Assembly (NCBI RefSeq): GCF_014641735.1
Contig: NZ_BMIH01000001.1
Span: 1,189,667-1,253,666 of the forward strand
DNA from: Sphingomonas metalli
GTDB taxonomy: Bacteria; Pseudomonadota; Alphaproteobacteria; Sphingomonadales; Sphingomonadaceae
DNA length: 64,000 nucleotides
Direction: 5' to 3'
Position numbers and translations under genes: made by a program. The notes beneath the pieces are model-generated. The model ran no database searches, had not been told where the DNA came from, and saw only the letters and a list, made by a program, of their open reading frames with translations. How positions within the stretch are numbered: the stretch's first letter is position 1; each line of letters opens with the position of its first letter. Shown here piece by piece: positions 9,266-16,934 of the stretch.

Positions 9266-9580
9266 TCAGGCGTAGCTGCCCCGCAGCATCGGCGCGGTGC
9301 CGGCAAAGGCGTTGCCGGTCAAAGTTTGCAGGCGGCGGCGGGTATTTGCCGCCATCAGGTTGACGTAGATCCGGCACGTCTCGTTCAGCCGGTTCGCCTC
9401 GTCCGCCAGCTCGCGCAGGTCGGGGCCGGCGGGTCCGGTGCCGGCGGCGGCGATCGCATCGATCCCCGCCAGCTTGTCCGCGGTCGCCCGTTCGAGCGCA
9501 CGCACGTCGTTCGATTTCAGCGCCGCGATCTCGGCATGCAGGGCATCGATCACGCGGATCAGCGCATCACGCCTTGTCAT
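9266..9580 (-). CDS. flgN: FlgN-like flagellar export chaperone
   Basis: 104 residues, mainly helical. MTRRDALIRVIDALHAEIAALKSNDVRAL followed by a second long helix ending CRIYVNLMAANTRRRLQTL fits the FlgN pattern, in which the C-terminal helix binds the hook-filament junction proteins FlgK and FlgL. It overlaps the end of flgM by 14 bases, and flgM-flgN is the common order. Sequence similarity in this family is low, so context carries much of the call. The 3' end of the gene also contains the inferred activator sites at 9301-9317. Confidence 0.75.
   Translation of the reverse strand: MTRRDALIRVIDALHAEIAALKSNDVRALERATADKLAGIDAIAAAGTGPAGPDLRELADEANRLNETCRIYVNLMAANTRRRLQTLTGNAFAGTAPMLRGSYA
9301..9317. 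promoter_or_regulatory. Inferred FlbD enhancer site upstream of the 9182 sigma-54 promoter
   Basis: CGGCAA (9301-9306) and TTGCCG (9312-9317) form an inverted pair with 5 bases between, inside the 3' end of flgN. The same hexamer is repeated eight times between the divergent sigma-54 promoters at 11605 and 11764. Binding by the flbD-like protein is inferred from this co-occurrence. Confidence 0.5.
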
Positions 9581-9857
9581 GGGGGTTCCAGGCGAGCTTG
9601 AGGGCGATCATCTGGTCGGCGATCGTCGAGGGCAGCAGCGGGAAGGTCCCCTTGGCGATGGCGGACCGGATCTCCGACACGCGGTCGCTATCCACCGGCG
9701 GCGCCGAGGCCAGCGACTTGGCCAGCGCCGTAGGGTCGGTCGAGGCGACCGTCGCCGAGGTATCGGTGGCCGTCGTGCCGCGCGCGGCCGACACGGGAGC
9801 GGCCGGCGCAACGCGCTTGACGCTCCCCACTCCCTTGAAACCAATCGAATCCATCAT
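9567..9857 (-). CDS. flgM: Anti-sigma-28 factor FlgM
   Basis: 96 residues. The C-terminal half has the conserved FlgM pattern, PPVDSDRVSEIRSAIAKGTF followed by LPSTIADQMIALK. The N-terminal half is low-complexity and probably unfolded, as in other FlgM proteins. It holds FliA inactive until the hook is complete and is then exported. It has its own candidate FliA-type promoter (9893-9918), giving feedback control, and it overlaps flgN. Confidence 0.9.
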   Translation of the reverse strand: MMDSIGFKGVGSVKRVAPAAPVSAARGTTATDTSATVASTDPTALAKSLASAPPVDSDRVSEIRSAIAKGTFPLLPSTIADQMIALKLAWNPHDKA

Positions 9858-9892
9858 ATCCGCACCTGTCGGTTCTGGCTGACACAGCAGGA

Positions 9893-9918
9893 AACGACCG
9901 GTTGCGGGGAGACTTTAG
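9893..9918 (-). promoter_or_regulatory. Candidate FliA-type promoter of flgM-flgN
   Basis: On the minus strand CTAAA (9918-9914) is followed by a 15-base spacer and GTCGTT. This is similar to the flagellin motif TTAAA-N14-GCCGTT but with a spacer one base longer and a weaker -10. It lies between the flgA stop and the flgM start, about 36 bases from the start codon. Confidence 0.4.
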
Positions 9919-9925
9919 AAGTTTT

Positions 9926-10441
9926 TTATTGCCACCCCGGCAAGGTCGCGCGGCCGCTCTCCACGGCCACCGCCTGAACGGGCTGCGTTGCGCCCTCGAC
10001 CTTGATCGCGAGCCGCGCGCCGGGGGCGGCATCGCCCATCGCCACGCCTTCGCGGGTGATCGCGAAACCGGCCGAACCCGCCTCGATCACCACCGGATCG
10101 CCGCGCCGGATCACCGGCTCCGCCTTGACCGCCGCGGCAGGGCGCGTCGGCGAGGCCGCGGCGACCGCGACGGGCGCGTTGGCCGGGCGCACCACCGGAA
10201 CGAACAGCCGCCAGTCGGGGCCGGTACAGGCGACCACGACCGCGTCATGCGCCTCAGTCCGCCACGACAGCGACACCATCGGGCAGGACTGGAGCCTGAG
10301 CCGCGTGTCGATCGCCGTGCGCGGGCCGCCCTCGCTGCCCTGCGGCTTGCCGGTGAAGGCGACGACCGCGCGGTCGAGCGCGGCGATGTCCTGGAAACCC
10401 GGCACCGCCACGGCGGCGGCGAGGAGAAGAAACGGGGTCAT
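9926..10441 (-). CDS. flgA: Flagellar P-ring assembly chaperone FlgA
   Basis: 171 residues with a hydrophobic export signal (MTPFLLLAAAVAVPG). The C-terminal SAF domain is recognisable: VIRRGDPVVIEAGSAGFAIT, then GDAAPGARLAIKVEG and a last beta segment (QAVAVESGRATLPGW). It acts in the periplasm to help FlgI form the P-ring. The ATG has AGGA seven bases upstream and overlaps the stop of the MotB-like gene by 4 bases, so it is the third gene of the motA-like/motB-like/flgA operon. Confidence 0.88.
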   Translation of the reverse strand: MTPFLLLAAAVAVPGFQDIAALDRAVVAFTGKPQGSEGGPRTAIDTRLRLQSCPMVSLSWRTEAHDAVVVACTGPDWRLFVPVVRPANAPVAVAAASPTRPAAAVKAEPVIRRGDPVVIEAGSAGFAITREGVAMGDAAPGARLAIKVEGATQPVQAVAVESGRATLPGWQ

Positions 10442-10947
10442 GGTCGGTTCCTGCTGGGATCGCCGGCAAAGGCCAGCGTGACGGTGACGCCGGCCGGGCC
10501 GGTCGTGGTGGCGATCGCGACCCGGGCGGGCGCGAGCGGGGCGAGCCGGGCCGCCAGCGCGCGGGCGCGGTCGGCGGCGAGGATCGCGGCGGAGCGGGTG
10601 GCGGGGTCGACATCGCCCCGCGCGGCATCGGCGCTGCCGGTGACGGTGAGGACGACGCGCGGATCGATCAGCTGGTCCTTCGCCCAGCCGGCGATCGTGT
10701 CGGCACCGGCCGGCAGGGCCGCGGAGCCGGGCGCGAACCCGTCGAGCCGGTTGGCGGCGACCGCGAGCAACGGCTCGGCCGGCTTGCTGTCGACGAAGCC
10801 CTCGCGCAGCGACCGGGCGAGCTGGCGCGGATCGGCCTGATGCGCCTGCACCAGCACGAAGAATCCGACCATCAGCAGCGCGAGGTCGGCGAGCGTGACC
10901 AGCCAGAGCGGCCGGCCGGAAGCGATGTCTGGGAATTCGCCGGTCAT
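10438..10947 (-). CDS. Short MotB-like stator protein
   Basis: 169 residues, about half the length of normal MotB. A single transmembrane helix near the N-terminus (LWLVTLADLALLMVGFFVLV) keeps the proton-carrying Asp (D21) in the ADLALLM context equivalent to MotB YADFMTAMM. The remainder is a compact OmpA/MotB-type domain (LTVTGSADAARG, then RSAAILAADRARALAARL) with little linker. Start ATG at 10947 overlaps the motA-like stop by 4 bases. It likely pairs with the protein at 10944 to form a stator distinct from the MotAB at 21027-22986. Confidence 0.75.
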   Translation of the reverse strand: MTGEFPDIASGRPLWLVTLADLALLMVGFFVLVQAHQADPRQLARSLREGFVDSKPAEPLLAVAANRLDGFAPGSAALPAGADTIAGWAKDQLIDPRVVLTVTGSADAARGDVDPATRSAAILAADRARALAARLAPLAPARVAIATTTGPAGVTVTLAFAGDPSRNRP

Positions 10948-11591
10948 GCGACGCTCTGCAGGGGCGGGCGCGGCGTCTGGCAGGCGGCGAGCGCGGCCAG
11001 CGGCGCCTCGAGCCGGGCGCGCTCGGCCGCCTCGGTACGCCCCGCGGCGCGCAGTCGCGCGGCGATGGGGGAGAGGACGAGATTGGCGAGCAGCGCGCCA
11101 TAGAGGGTGGCGAGCAGCGCGATCGCCATGCCCGCGCCGATCGCGCTGGTGTCGGACATGCCGGCGAACATGCGCGCGAGGCCGATCAGCGTGCCGACCA
11201 TGCCCATGGCCGGCGCCGCCTCTGCCGCGGAGGCCCACATCTCGGCCGCGGCGACGTGGCGGTCGATGCGGACGCCGCGGTGATAGCGGACCAGCGCCTC
11301 CACCTCGGCCGGCTCGTCGCCGTCGACGATCGCCATCACCGCGGCGGCGACGTCAGGATCGGCGATGATCGCGCGGTCGAGCTGGAAGACGCCGTGCTTG
11401 CGCGCGATCCGGGTCAGGGCGGCGATCTGCGCGACCAGCGCGTCGGCGACGAACGGCCGGCGCACCAGCACGCGCAGCGCGGCGATGCCGGCGACCAGAT
11501 CGTGCAGCGGCGTGCGCAAGAGCGTGACCAGCACCGTACCGCCGAGCACAATGCCGAGCGCCGCGGGATCGAAAAGCGTCATCCATTCCAT
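10944..11591 (-). CDS. MotA-like stator protein (MotA/TolQ/ExbB family)
   Basis: 215 residues. A hydrophobic segment at the N-terminus (DPAALGIVLGGTVLVTLL) is followed by a cytoplasmic part (RIARKHGVFQLDRAI) and two late helices with the family pattern AAPAMGMVGTLIGLARMFAG and IGAGMAIALLATLYGALLANLVL. Shorter than the second MotA (287 residues). First gene of a three-gene operon under the sigma-54 promoter at 11605. That promoter predicts a start point at about 11593, so translation may instead begin at the second ATG (11582). Confidence 0.8.
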   Translation of the reverse strand: MEWMTLFDPAALGIVLGGTVLVTLLRTPLHDLVAGIAALRVLVRRPFVADALVAQIAALTRIARKHGVFQLDRAIIADPDVAAAVMAIVDGDEPAEVEALVRYHRGVRIDRHVAAAEMWASAAEAAPAMGMVGTLIGLARMFAGMSDTSAIGAGMAIALLATLYGALLANLVLSPIAARLRAAGRTEAAERARLEAPLAALAACQTPRPPLQSVA

Positions 11592-11604
11592 GCCCGCACG
11601 ATAC

Positions 11605-11619
11605 GCAAGGAGCGGGCCA
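11605..11619 (-). promoter_or_regulatory. Sigma-54 promoter of the motA-like/motB-like/flgA operon
   Basis: The minus strand reads TGGCCC-GCTCC-TTGC, one mismatch from the -24/-12 consensus with exact spacing. The predicted start is near 11593, almost at the first ATG, so the mRNA would be nearly leaderless. It faces away from the flgB promoter at 11764. Confidence 0.7.
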
Positions 11620-11620
11620 G

Positions 11621-11722
11621 TTGCCGCGCCTGCCTTGCCGCCATCGGCCGACCGGCAAGCCTTGCCGCCCCGCCGGCAACATCTTGCCGCCCGACCCCGC
11701 CCGGACGGCAAACGTCCGGCAA
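11621..11722. promoter_or_regulatory. Cluster of eight CGGCAA/TTGCCG sites (inferred FlbD upstream activating sequence)
   Basis: TTGCCG occurs at 11621, 11635, 11662 and 11684; CGGCAA occurs at 11653, 11674, 11706 and 11717. Eight copies in about 100 bases lie between two divergent sigma-54 promoters, the normal place for an enhancer-binding protein. The flbD-like activator encoded at 524-1858 is the obvious candidate to bind them. Confidence 0.65.
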
Positions 11723-11763
11723 ACCGCGTCCGAGCGGCTCGATTCCCGGCAGCAGAGCAAAAC

Positions 11764-11778
11764 TGGCACGGCGGTTGC
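11764..11778 (+). promoter_or_regulatory. Sigma-54 promoter of the flgBCDEFGHIJKL operon
   Basis: TGGCAC-GGCGG-TTGC, a perfect -24/-12 match. The predicted start is near 11790, 27 bases before the flgB ATG, leaving room for the strong AAGGAGG ribosome site. The eight-copy hexamer cluster lies 40-140 bases upstream. Confidence 0.88.
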
Positions 11779-11816
11779 TTAGCTGTCGGGGCGCATCCGG
11801 CGCGAAGGAGGCCGTC

Positions 11817-12164
11817 ATGGCAGGAGACACGCTTTTCGGGGTACATGGAGCCGCGCTCCAGGTGCGCGCCCAGCGTATGGGCGTGCTCGCCTCGAACATC
11901 GCCAATGCCTCCACCCCCGGCTTCAAGGCGCGCGACTTCGACTTCCAGGCGGCGCTCGCCACGGCGGAGAAGAGCGGCGGCGCGGGGACGCTCGACGGCG
12001 CGCTCAAATATCGCGTGCCCCTCCAGACCTCGATGGACGGCAACACGGTCGAGCTGAGCCAGGAGCAGACCGCCTTCGCCGAGAACGCCGTCCAGTACCA
12101 GACGACGCTGTCGTTCCTCAACGGGCGGATCGCCCAGATCACCCGCGCGCTGAAGGGAGAATAA
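11817..12164 (+). CDS. flgB: Flagellar proximal rod protein FlgB
   Basis: 115 residues. The start is set by AAGGAGG 6 bases upstream of the ATG. The N-terminus has the rod signature VRAQRMGVLASNIANASTPGF, and the C-terminal helix (AVQYQTTLSFLNGRIAQITRAL) is the matching partner of the rod fold. First gene of the rod/hook operon, 3 bases before flgC, directly downstream of a sigma-54 promoter. Confidence 0.95.
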   Translation: MAGDTLFGVHGAALQVRAQRMGVLASNIANASTPGFKARDFDFQAALATAEKSGGAGTLDGALKYRVPLQTSMDGNTVELSQEQTAFAENAVQYQTTLSFLNGRIAQITRALKGE

Positions 12165-12167
12165 GGC

Positions 12168-12578
12168 ATGGCCTCCAGCCCCCTCACCATCTTCCAGGTC
12201 GCCGGCCGCGCGATGACCGCGCAGCTGGTCCGGATGAACACGACCGCATCGAACCTCGCCAATGCGGGCGACATCGCGAGCTCGGCCGAGGCCGCCTACA
12301 AGACGATGAAGCCGGTGTTCCGCACCAGCTTCGACGCCGCCTCCGGCCTCGCCACCGTCGATGTCGAGAAGGTGGTCACCGCCGGATCGCAGCCGACCAA
12401 GCGCTACGACCCCGAAAATCCGCTCGCCGACAAGGACGGCAACATCTGGGAAGCCGCGGTCGACGAGACCCGCGAGCTGGTCGACATGATGGAGACCGCA
12501 CGCGGCTACCAGAACAATGTCGAGGTGATGCAGACCGCCAAGTCGCTGATCATCGACACCCTCAAGCTGGGACGCTGA
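12168..12578 (+). CDS. flgC: Flagellar proximal rod protein FlgC
   Basis: 136 residues, the normal length. Near the N-terminus is the rod/hook motif MTAQLVRMNTTASNLANAG; the middle has the FlgC-typical YKTMKPVF segment; the C-terminus (ELVDMMETARGYQNNVEVMQ, then AKSLIIDTLKLGR) is the conserved terminal helix. It builds the proximal rod with FlgB, FlgF and FliE. Second gene of the operon. Confidence 0.95.
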   Translation: MASSPLTIFQVAGRAMTAQLVRMNTTASNLANAGDIASSAEAAYKTMKPVFRTSFDAASGLATVDVEKVVTAGSQPTKRYDPENPLADKDGNIWEAAVDETRELVDMMETARGYQNNVEVMQTAKSLIIDTLKLGR

Positions 12579-12581
12579 TAG

Positions 12582-13295
12582 ATGGCCACCACGTCCGCCA
12601 CCGCTGCGAGCAGCGCCTTCGACCAGACGCTGACCGGGCTCGGCATCACCCGCGCGGGCTCGAGCAGCACGCCCAAGGCGACCGCGACGGGCACCAAGAC
12701 CACGCTCGACCAGTCCGACTTCCTGAAGCTGATGACGGCGCAGATGAAGAACCAGGACCCGTTCAGCCCGGTCGACAACACGCAGATGGTCGCCCAGATG
12801 GCGCAATTCTCCAGCACCGCGGGCATCAGCCAGATGAACACGACGCTGACCGGCATCGCCAACAAGCTCAACGCGGCCAGCTCCGCCGACGCGATGGGCT
12901 ATGTCGGCAAGGCGGTGCTGACCGAAGGCAAGACCGCATACGAGCGGACCAAGGGCGGCATCGCCGGCGCGGTCGAGCTCGACGGCGCGGCGACCGACGT
13001 GAACGTGTCGATCAGCGACAAGGACGGCAACGTCGTCAAGACGATCCAGCTCGGCAAGCAGGATACGGGCACCGTCACCTATGACTGGGACGGCACGGAC
13101 GAGGCCGGCAACAAGATCGACAACGGCCCCTACACCGTCGCGGTCGATGCCGCGAACCTGTCGAAGATCGTCACCGCGCGCGGCCTTGTCTGGGCGCCGG
13201 TCGAATCCGCCTCGTTGCCCCCCGGCGGCGAACCCACGCTCAAGGTGACCGGCATCGGCACCGTCAAGACGACCGCGATCCGCGGCGTCGCCTGA
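12582..13295 (+). CDS. flgD: Hook assembly (cap) protein FlgD
   Basis: 237 residues. The N-terminal signature is clear: LDQSDFLKLMTAQMKNQDPF followed by SPVDNTQMVAQMAQFSS. The C-terminal part is the Ig-like/Tudor region (ITDKDG-type strands, TVTYDWDGTDEAGNKIDNGPY). It forms the scaffold at the growing hook tip and is later released. The ATG follows flgC by 3 bases. Confidence 0.95.
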   Translation: MATTSATAASSAFDQTLTGLGITRAGSSSTPKATATGTKTTLDQSDFLKLMTAQMKNQDPFSPVDNTQMVAQMAQFSSTAGISQMNTTLTGIANKLNAASSADAMGYVGKAVLTEGKTAYERTKGGIAGAVELDGAATDVNVSISDKDGNVVKTIQLGKQDTGTVTYDWDGTDEAGNKIDNGPYTVAVDAANLSKIVTARGLVWAPVESASLPPGGEPTLKVTGIGTVKTTAIRGVA

Positions 13296-13322
13296 ACCCC
13301 TTTACCCCAGGAGTAGTCCCCC

Positions 13323-14645
13323 ATGTCCTTCTACACCGCGCTTTCCGGCCTGCAGGCCGCCCAGACCGATATGTCGGTGATCAGCCACAACCTGGCCAAC
13401 GTCGCGACCACCGGCTTCAAGAAGAGCCGCACCGAGTTCGCCGACATCATCGCGTCGAACGTCTCGACCGATCCGCGCAAGATGGTCGGTTCGGGCGCGG
13501 TGGTGAAGGGCAACACCCAGCAGTTCAAGGAGGGCAACCTCCAGACCACGTCGAACGCGCTCGACCTCGCGCTGGTCGGCGAGGGCTTCTTCGTGATGAA
13601 GTCGACCGGCACCAGCGACTCGATCACCTATTCGCGCAACGGCTCGTTCCAGGTCGACTCGAACCGCAACGTGGTCGACTCGCAGGGCAGCTATCTGATG
13701 GTCTATCCGGTCGACAATGACGGCAACGTCACCGCGACCGGGCAGGACGGCCTGACCAACCTCCAGCTCCAGCAGACCAGCGGCGAGCCGAAGGCGACCA
13801 CCAAGGTGCAGACCGCGGTGCAGCTGTCCTCCACCTCGACGCCCAAGACGGCGGCGAACGTGTTCAAGCGGTCGGACACCACCACCTACACCAACTCGGT
13901 CGCGACCCGCGTCTATGACGCGAACGGCAATCCGATCACGATGACCAACTATTATGTCCGCACCGCGGGTGCGTCGCCGGCGGTGCCGGCCGGTACCGAT
14001 GCCAATGGCAACCCGACCCCCGCCCAGCCCGCCACCACCGGCACCTGGGACGTCTATACCTATTTCGGCGACCAGCCGATGGAGGTGAGCGGCGTCGACA
14101 AGGTCACGCTGCAGTTCGACTCGACCGGTTCGCTGATCACGACCGCGCCGACCCAGCCGATCACCTTCGACGCCTTCAACCCGACCTCGGGCGCGGCGCT
14201 CCAGCAGGTCTCGCTCGACCTGCGCAGCTCGACCCAGCTGTCCTCGGCCTTCTCGGTCAATTCCAAGACGCAGAACGGCGTCGCGGTCGGCCAGCTGGCG
14301 GGCGTGACGGTCAACGACGCCGGCCTGATCTCGGCCAGCTTTTCGAACGGCGACATCGTGCCGCTCGGCAAGGTGGCGCTGGCCAAGTTCTCGACGCCCA
14401 CGGGCCTGCGCCAGATCGGCAACAGCTATTGGGCGGCGACCGGCGTGTCGGGCGCGGCGAGCCTGGGCGCGGCCTCGGCCGACGGCTTCGGCTCGCTGAT
14501 GTCGGGCACGATCGAGGGGTCGAACGTCGACATTACCGAGGAACTGGTCAACCTGATCGCGGCGCAGCGCAACTTCCAGGCGAATGCCAAGGCGCTCGAT
14601 ACCGCCAGCCAGGTCTCGCAGACCATCTTCAACATCCGCTCGTAA
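13323..14645 (+). CDS. flgE: Flagellar hook protein FlgE
   Basis: 440 residues. The N-terminus (MSFYTALSGLQAAQTDMSVI, then SHNLANVATTGFKKSRTEF) and C-terminus (GSNVDITEELVNLIAAQRNF followed by QANAKALDTASQVSQTIFNI) are the conserved D0 helices of the hook. The middle carries an insert with a proline/asparagine-rich loop (PAVPAGTDANGNPTPAQP). Polymerises to form the universal joint. A good ribosome site (AGGAG) lies just upstream. Confidence 0.96.
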   Translation: MSFYTALSGLQAAQTDMSVISHNLANVATTGFKKSRTEFADIIASNVSTDPRKMVGSGAVVKGNTQQFKEGNLQTTSNALDLALVGEGFFVMKSTGTSDSITYSRNGSFQVDSNRNVVDSQGSYLMVYPVDNDGNVTATGQDGLTNLQLQQTSGEPKATTKVQTAVQLSSTSTPKTAANVFKRSDTTTYTNSVATRVYDANGNPITMTNYYVRTAGASPAVPAGTDANGNPTPAQPATTGTWDVYTYFGDQPMEVSGVDKVTLQFDSTGSLITTAPTQPITFDAFNPTSGAALQQVSLDLRSSTQLSSAFSVNSKTQNGVAVGQLAGVTVNDAGLISASFSNGDIVPLGKVALAKFSTPTGLRQIGNSYWAATGVSGAASLGAASADGFGSLMSGTIEGSNVDITEELVNLIAAQRNFQANAKALDTASQVSQTIFNIRS

Positions 14646-14671
14646 GCATCGGCGGCTGAGGGAGCGGACAG

Positions 14672-15421
14672 GTGGACAAGCTCGTCTATACGGCGGCGAC
14701 CGGCCTCAAGGCGCATATGGCGGCGCAGGCGGCGATCGCCAACAACATGGCGAACGCGTCCACCACCGGCTTCCGGGCCGACCGGGTGGTGTTCGACCGG
14801 ATCGAGCTGAAGGGCGGCGGCCAGCAGATCGAGGCGCGCGCGCCGACGTCGGAAGAGATTACCGATGCCGACCGGGCGCCCGGCGCGATCCAGCAGACCG
14901 GCCGCCCGCTCGACGTGGCGATGGCGGGCGACGCCTGGCTGGCGGTGCAGGCGGCGGATGGCAGCGAGGCCTATACGCGCCGCGGCGACCTCGAGATCGC
15001 GCCCTCCGGCGTGCTCCAGACCGGCGACGGGCATATCGTGATGGGCTCCTCCGGGCCGATCACCCTGCCCCCGGCCAGCGCGATCTCGATCGGCGGCGAC
15101 GGGTCGATCTCGATCATCCCGGTCGGTGGCGACGCCACCCAGACCCAGGTCGTCGACAAGCTGAAGCTGGTCAGCCCCAAGGGCACCGCGACGCTGAAGG
15201 GGCTGGACAATCTGCTGCGGGTGAAGGGCGGCGGCGTGCTGCCCGAGAATCTCGACGCCAATGTGATCGGCGGCGCGCTGGAAGGGTCCAACGTCAACAT
15301 GACCCAGTCGCTGGTCGACATGATCGAGAACCAGCGCAGCTACGAGGTTACGGCCAACCTCATGAAAACGGCCAAGGACATGGATGAGGGCGGGGCATCG
15401 CTGATGCGCCTGCCGAGCTGA
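14672..15421 (+). CDS. flgF: Flagellar basal-body rod protein FlgF
   Basis: 249 residues, starting with GTG (GGGAG upstream). The N-terminus (VYTAATGLKAHMAAQAAIAN, then NMANASTTGFRADR) and the C-terminus (GSNVNMTQSLVDMIENQRSY) are rod-type D0 helices, and the middle has RPLDVAMAGDAWLAVQAADG, characteristic of FlgF. Located between hook and distal-rod genes as usual. Confidence 0.93.
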   Translation: MDKLVYTAATGLKAHMAAQAAIANNMANASTTGFRADRVVFDRIELKGGGQQIEARAPTSEEITDADRAPGAIQQTGRPLDVAMAGDAWLAVQAADGSEAYTRRGDLEIAPSGVLQTGDGHIVMGSSGPITLPPASAISIGGDGSISIIPVGGDATQTQVVDKLKLVSPKGTATLKGLDNLLRVKGGGVLPENLDANVIGGALEGSNVNMTQSLVDMIENQRSYEVTANLMKTAKDMDEGGASLMRLPS

Positions 15422-15432
15422 GGAATTCACCG

Positions 15433-16224
15433 ATGACCACTGCGGCCATGCATATCGCGCGCACCGGGCTCGACGCCCAGGACATGCGCATGCGCGTCAT
15501 CTCCAACAACCTCGCCAACGTCAACACGACGGGGTTCAAGCGCGATCGCGCCGCCTTCGAGACGCTGTCCTATCAGGTGGTGACGGCGCCCGGCGCCGCC
15601 TCGACCAGCGAGACGCGCTACGCCACCGGGCTGAACCTCGGCACCGGCGTGCGGGTGCAGGGCACCGCGCGGATCGACACGCAAGGGTCGGCCCAGCAGA
15701 CCGGCAACTCGCTCGACATGATGCTCGACGGCGACGGCTATTTCCAGGTGCAGCTGCCCGGCGGCCAGCTCGGCTACACCCGCGCCGGCAATTTCTCGAA
15801 GTCGGCCGAGGGGCTGCTCGTCACCGCCGAGGGCTATCAGGTGATGCCCGGCATCACCATTCCCGAAAACGCCACGGCGATCACCGTCGGGCTCGACGGC
15901 ACCGTCACCGCGAGCGTGCCCGGCCAGACCGACCAGGCGCAGCTCGGCCAGATCCAGGTCGCCAGCTTCGCGAACGGCGCAGGCCTTCAGTCGAAGGGCG
16001 ACAATTACCTGCTCGAGACCGCTGCGAGCGGGCCGGCCAATCTGGGCCAGCCCAACCAGGACGGGCGCGGCGGCATCCGCCAGGGCACGCTGGAGGCGTC
16101 CAACGTCAACGTCGTCGAGGAGCTGGTCGACATGATCGAGACCCAGCGCGCCTATGAGGTCAATTCCAAGATGATCTCGGCCACCGACGAGATGCTCAAG
16201 ACCGCGAACCAGAACCTGTCATGA
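15433..16224 (+). CDS. flgG: Flagellar distal rod protein FlgG
   Basis: 263 residues, the standard length. MHIARTGLDAQDMRMRVISN followed by NLANVNTTGFKRDRAAFE at the N-terminus, the GYFQVQLPGGQLGYTRAGNF core strand, and the C-terminal ASNVNVVEELVDMIETQRAY are all near the consensus. It forms the distal rod through the P- and L-rings. The stop overlaps flgH by 4 bases. Confidence 0.96.
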   Translation: MTTAAMHIARTGLDAQDMRMRVISNNLANVNTTGFKRDRAAFETLSYQVVTAPGAASTSETRYATGLNLGTGVRVQGTARIDTQGSAQQTGNSLDMMLDGDGYFQVQLPGGQLGYTRAGNFSKSAEGLLVTAEGYQVMPGITIPENATAITVGLDGTVTASVPGQTDQAQLGQIQVASFANGAGLQSKGDNYLLETAASGPANLGQPNQDGRGGIRQGTLEASNVNVVEELVDMIETQRAYEVNSKMISATDEMLKTANQNLS

Positions 16225-16931
16225 GCCGCGCTCCCCGCCCCAATCACGCGGCGATCGCCGCGCTCACCGCCGCCGCGGTCGCGGTCGCGGTCTGCGCACC
16301 GGTGCCGGCCCAGGCCGGGCTGTTCGGCAAGCGCCGCCCGCCCGAGGACTATTCGGCCGCGACCCCGCCGCCGATGGTCGCGACCCCGGCCGCCGCCAAC
16401 GGCTCGATCTTCCAGACGAGCGAGGGCTATGCCGCGCTCTACGAGGGCTGGCGCGCGCGCAAGGTCGGCGACCCGCTGACGATCGTGCTGGTCGAGCGGA
16501 CCGCGGCCTCCAAATCGGCCAGCTCCAAGCTCGACTCGGGCGGCGGGTTCGGCATCACGCCGCCTTCGGCCGGCCCGTTCAAGCTGTTCGACCCGGCCGA
16601 GGCCTCTGCCAGCGGCAAGCGCAATTTCGACGGCAAGGGCCAGGCCGATCAGGCGAACAGCCTGTCGGGCGAGGTCTCCGTGACGGTCGCCGAAGTCTAT
16701 CCCAACGGCACCATGCTGGTGCAGGGGCAGAAGCGGGTGACGCTGAACCGCGGCGACGAATATGTCCGCATCAAGGGGATCGTGCGCACCGCCGATGTCG
16801 ACCGCGACAATCGCGTGCCGTCGACCCGCGTCGCCGACGCCCAGATCTCGTATACGGGCAAGGGCGATGTCGCCCGCGCCAGCCGCCAGGGCTGGCTGTC
16901 CCGCTTCTTCTCCGCCGTCAGCCCGTTCTGA
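16221..16931 (+). CDS. flgH: Flagellar L-ring protein FlgH
   Basis: 236 residues. The family core is visible: YAALYEGWRARKVGDPLTIV followed by LVERTAASKSASS, then LSGEVSVTVAEVYPNGTMLV and the RGIVRTADV-like segment near the end. FlgH is usually an outer-membrane lipoprotein, but here the signal region has Cys in AVAVCAPVPAQA rather than a standard lipobox. It may be a weak lipobox or be cut after AQA. The L-ring is the bushing in the outer membrane. Confidence 0.94.
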   Translation: MSRAPRPNHAAIAALTAAAVAVAVCAPVPAQAGLFGKRRPPEDYSAATPPPMVATPAAANGSIFQTSEGYAALYEGWRARKVGDPLTIVLVERTAASKSASSKLDSGGGFGITPPSAGPFKLFDPAEASASGKRNFDGKGQADQANSLSGEVSVTVAEVYPNGTMLVQGQKRVTLNRGDEYVRIKGIVRTADVDRDNRVPSTRVADAQISYTGKGDVARASRQGWLSRFFSAVSPF

Positions 16932-16934
16932 AGG

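Noticed and set aside
6211..9306. 1031-codon frame in which FlhA seems extended upstream
   Set aside because: Residues before MKMLAQLRGG are Arg/Gly/Pro-rich shadow sequence over the transglycosylase gene; FlhA begins at 8295.
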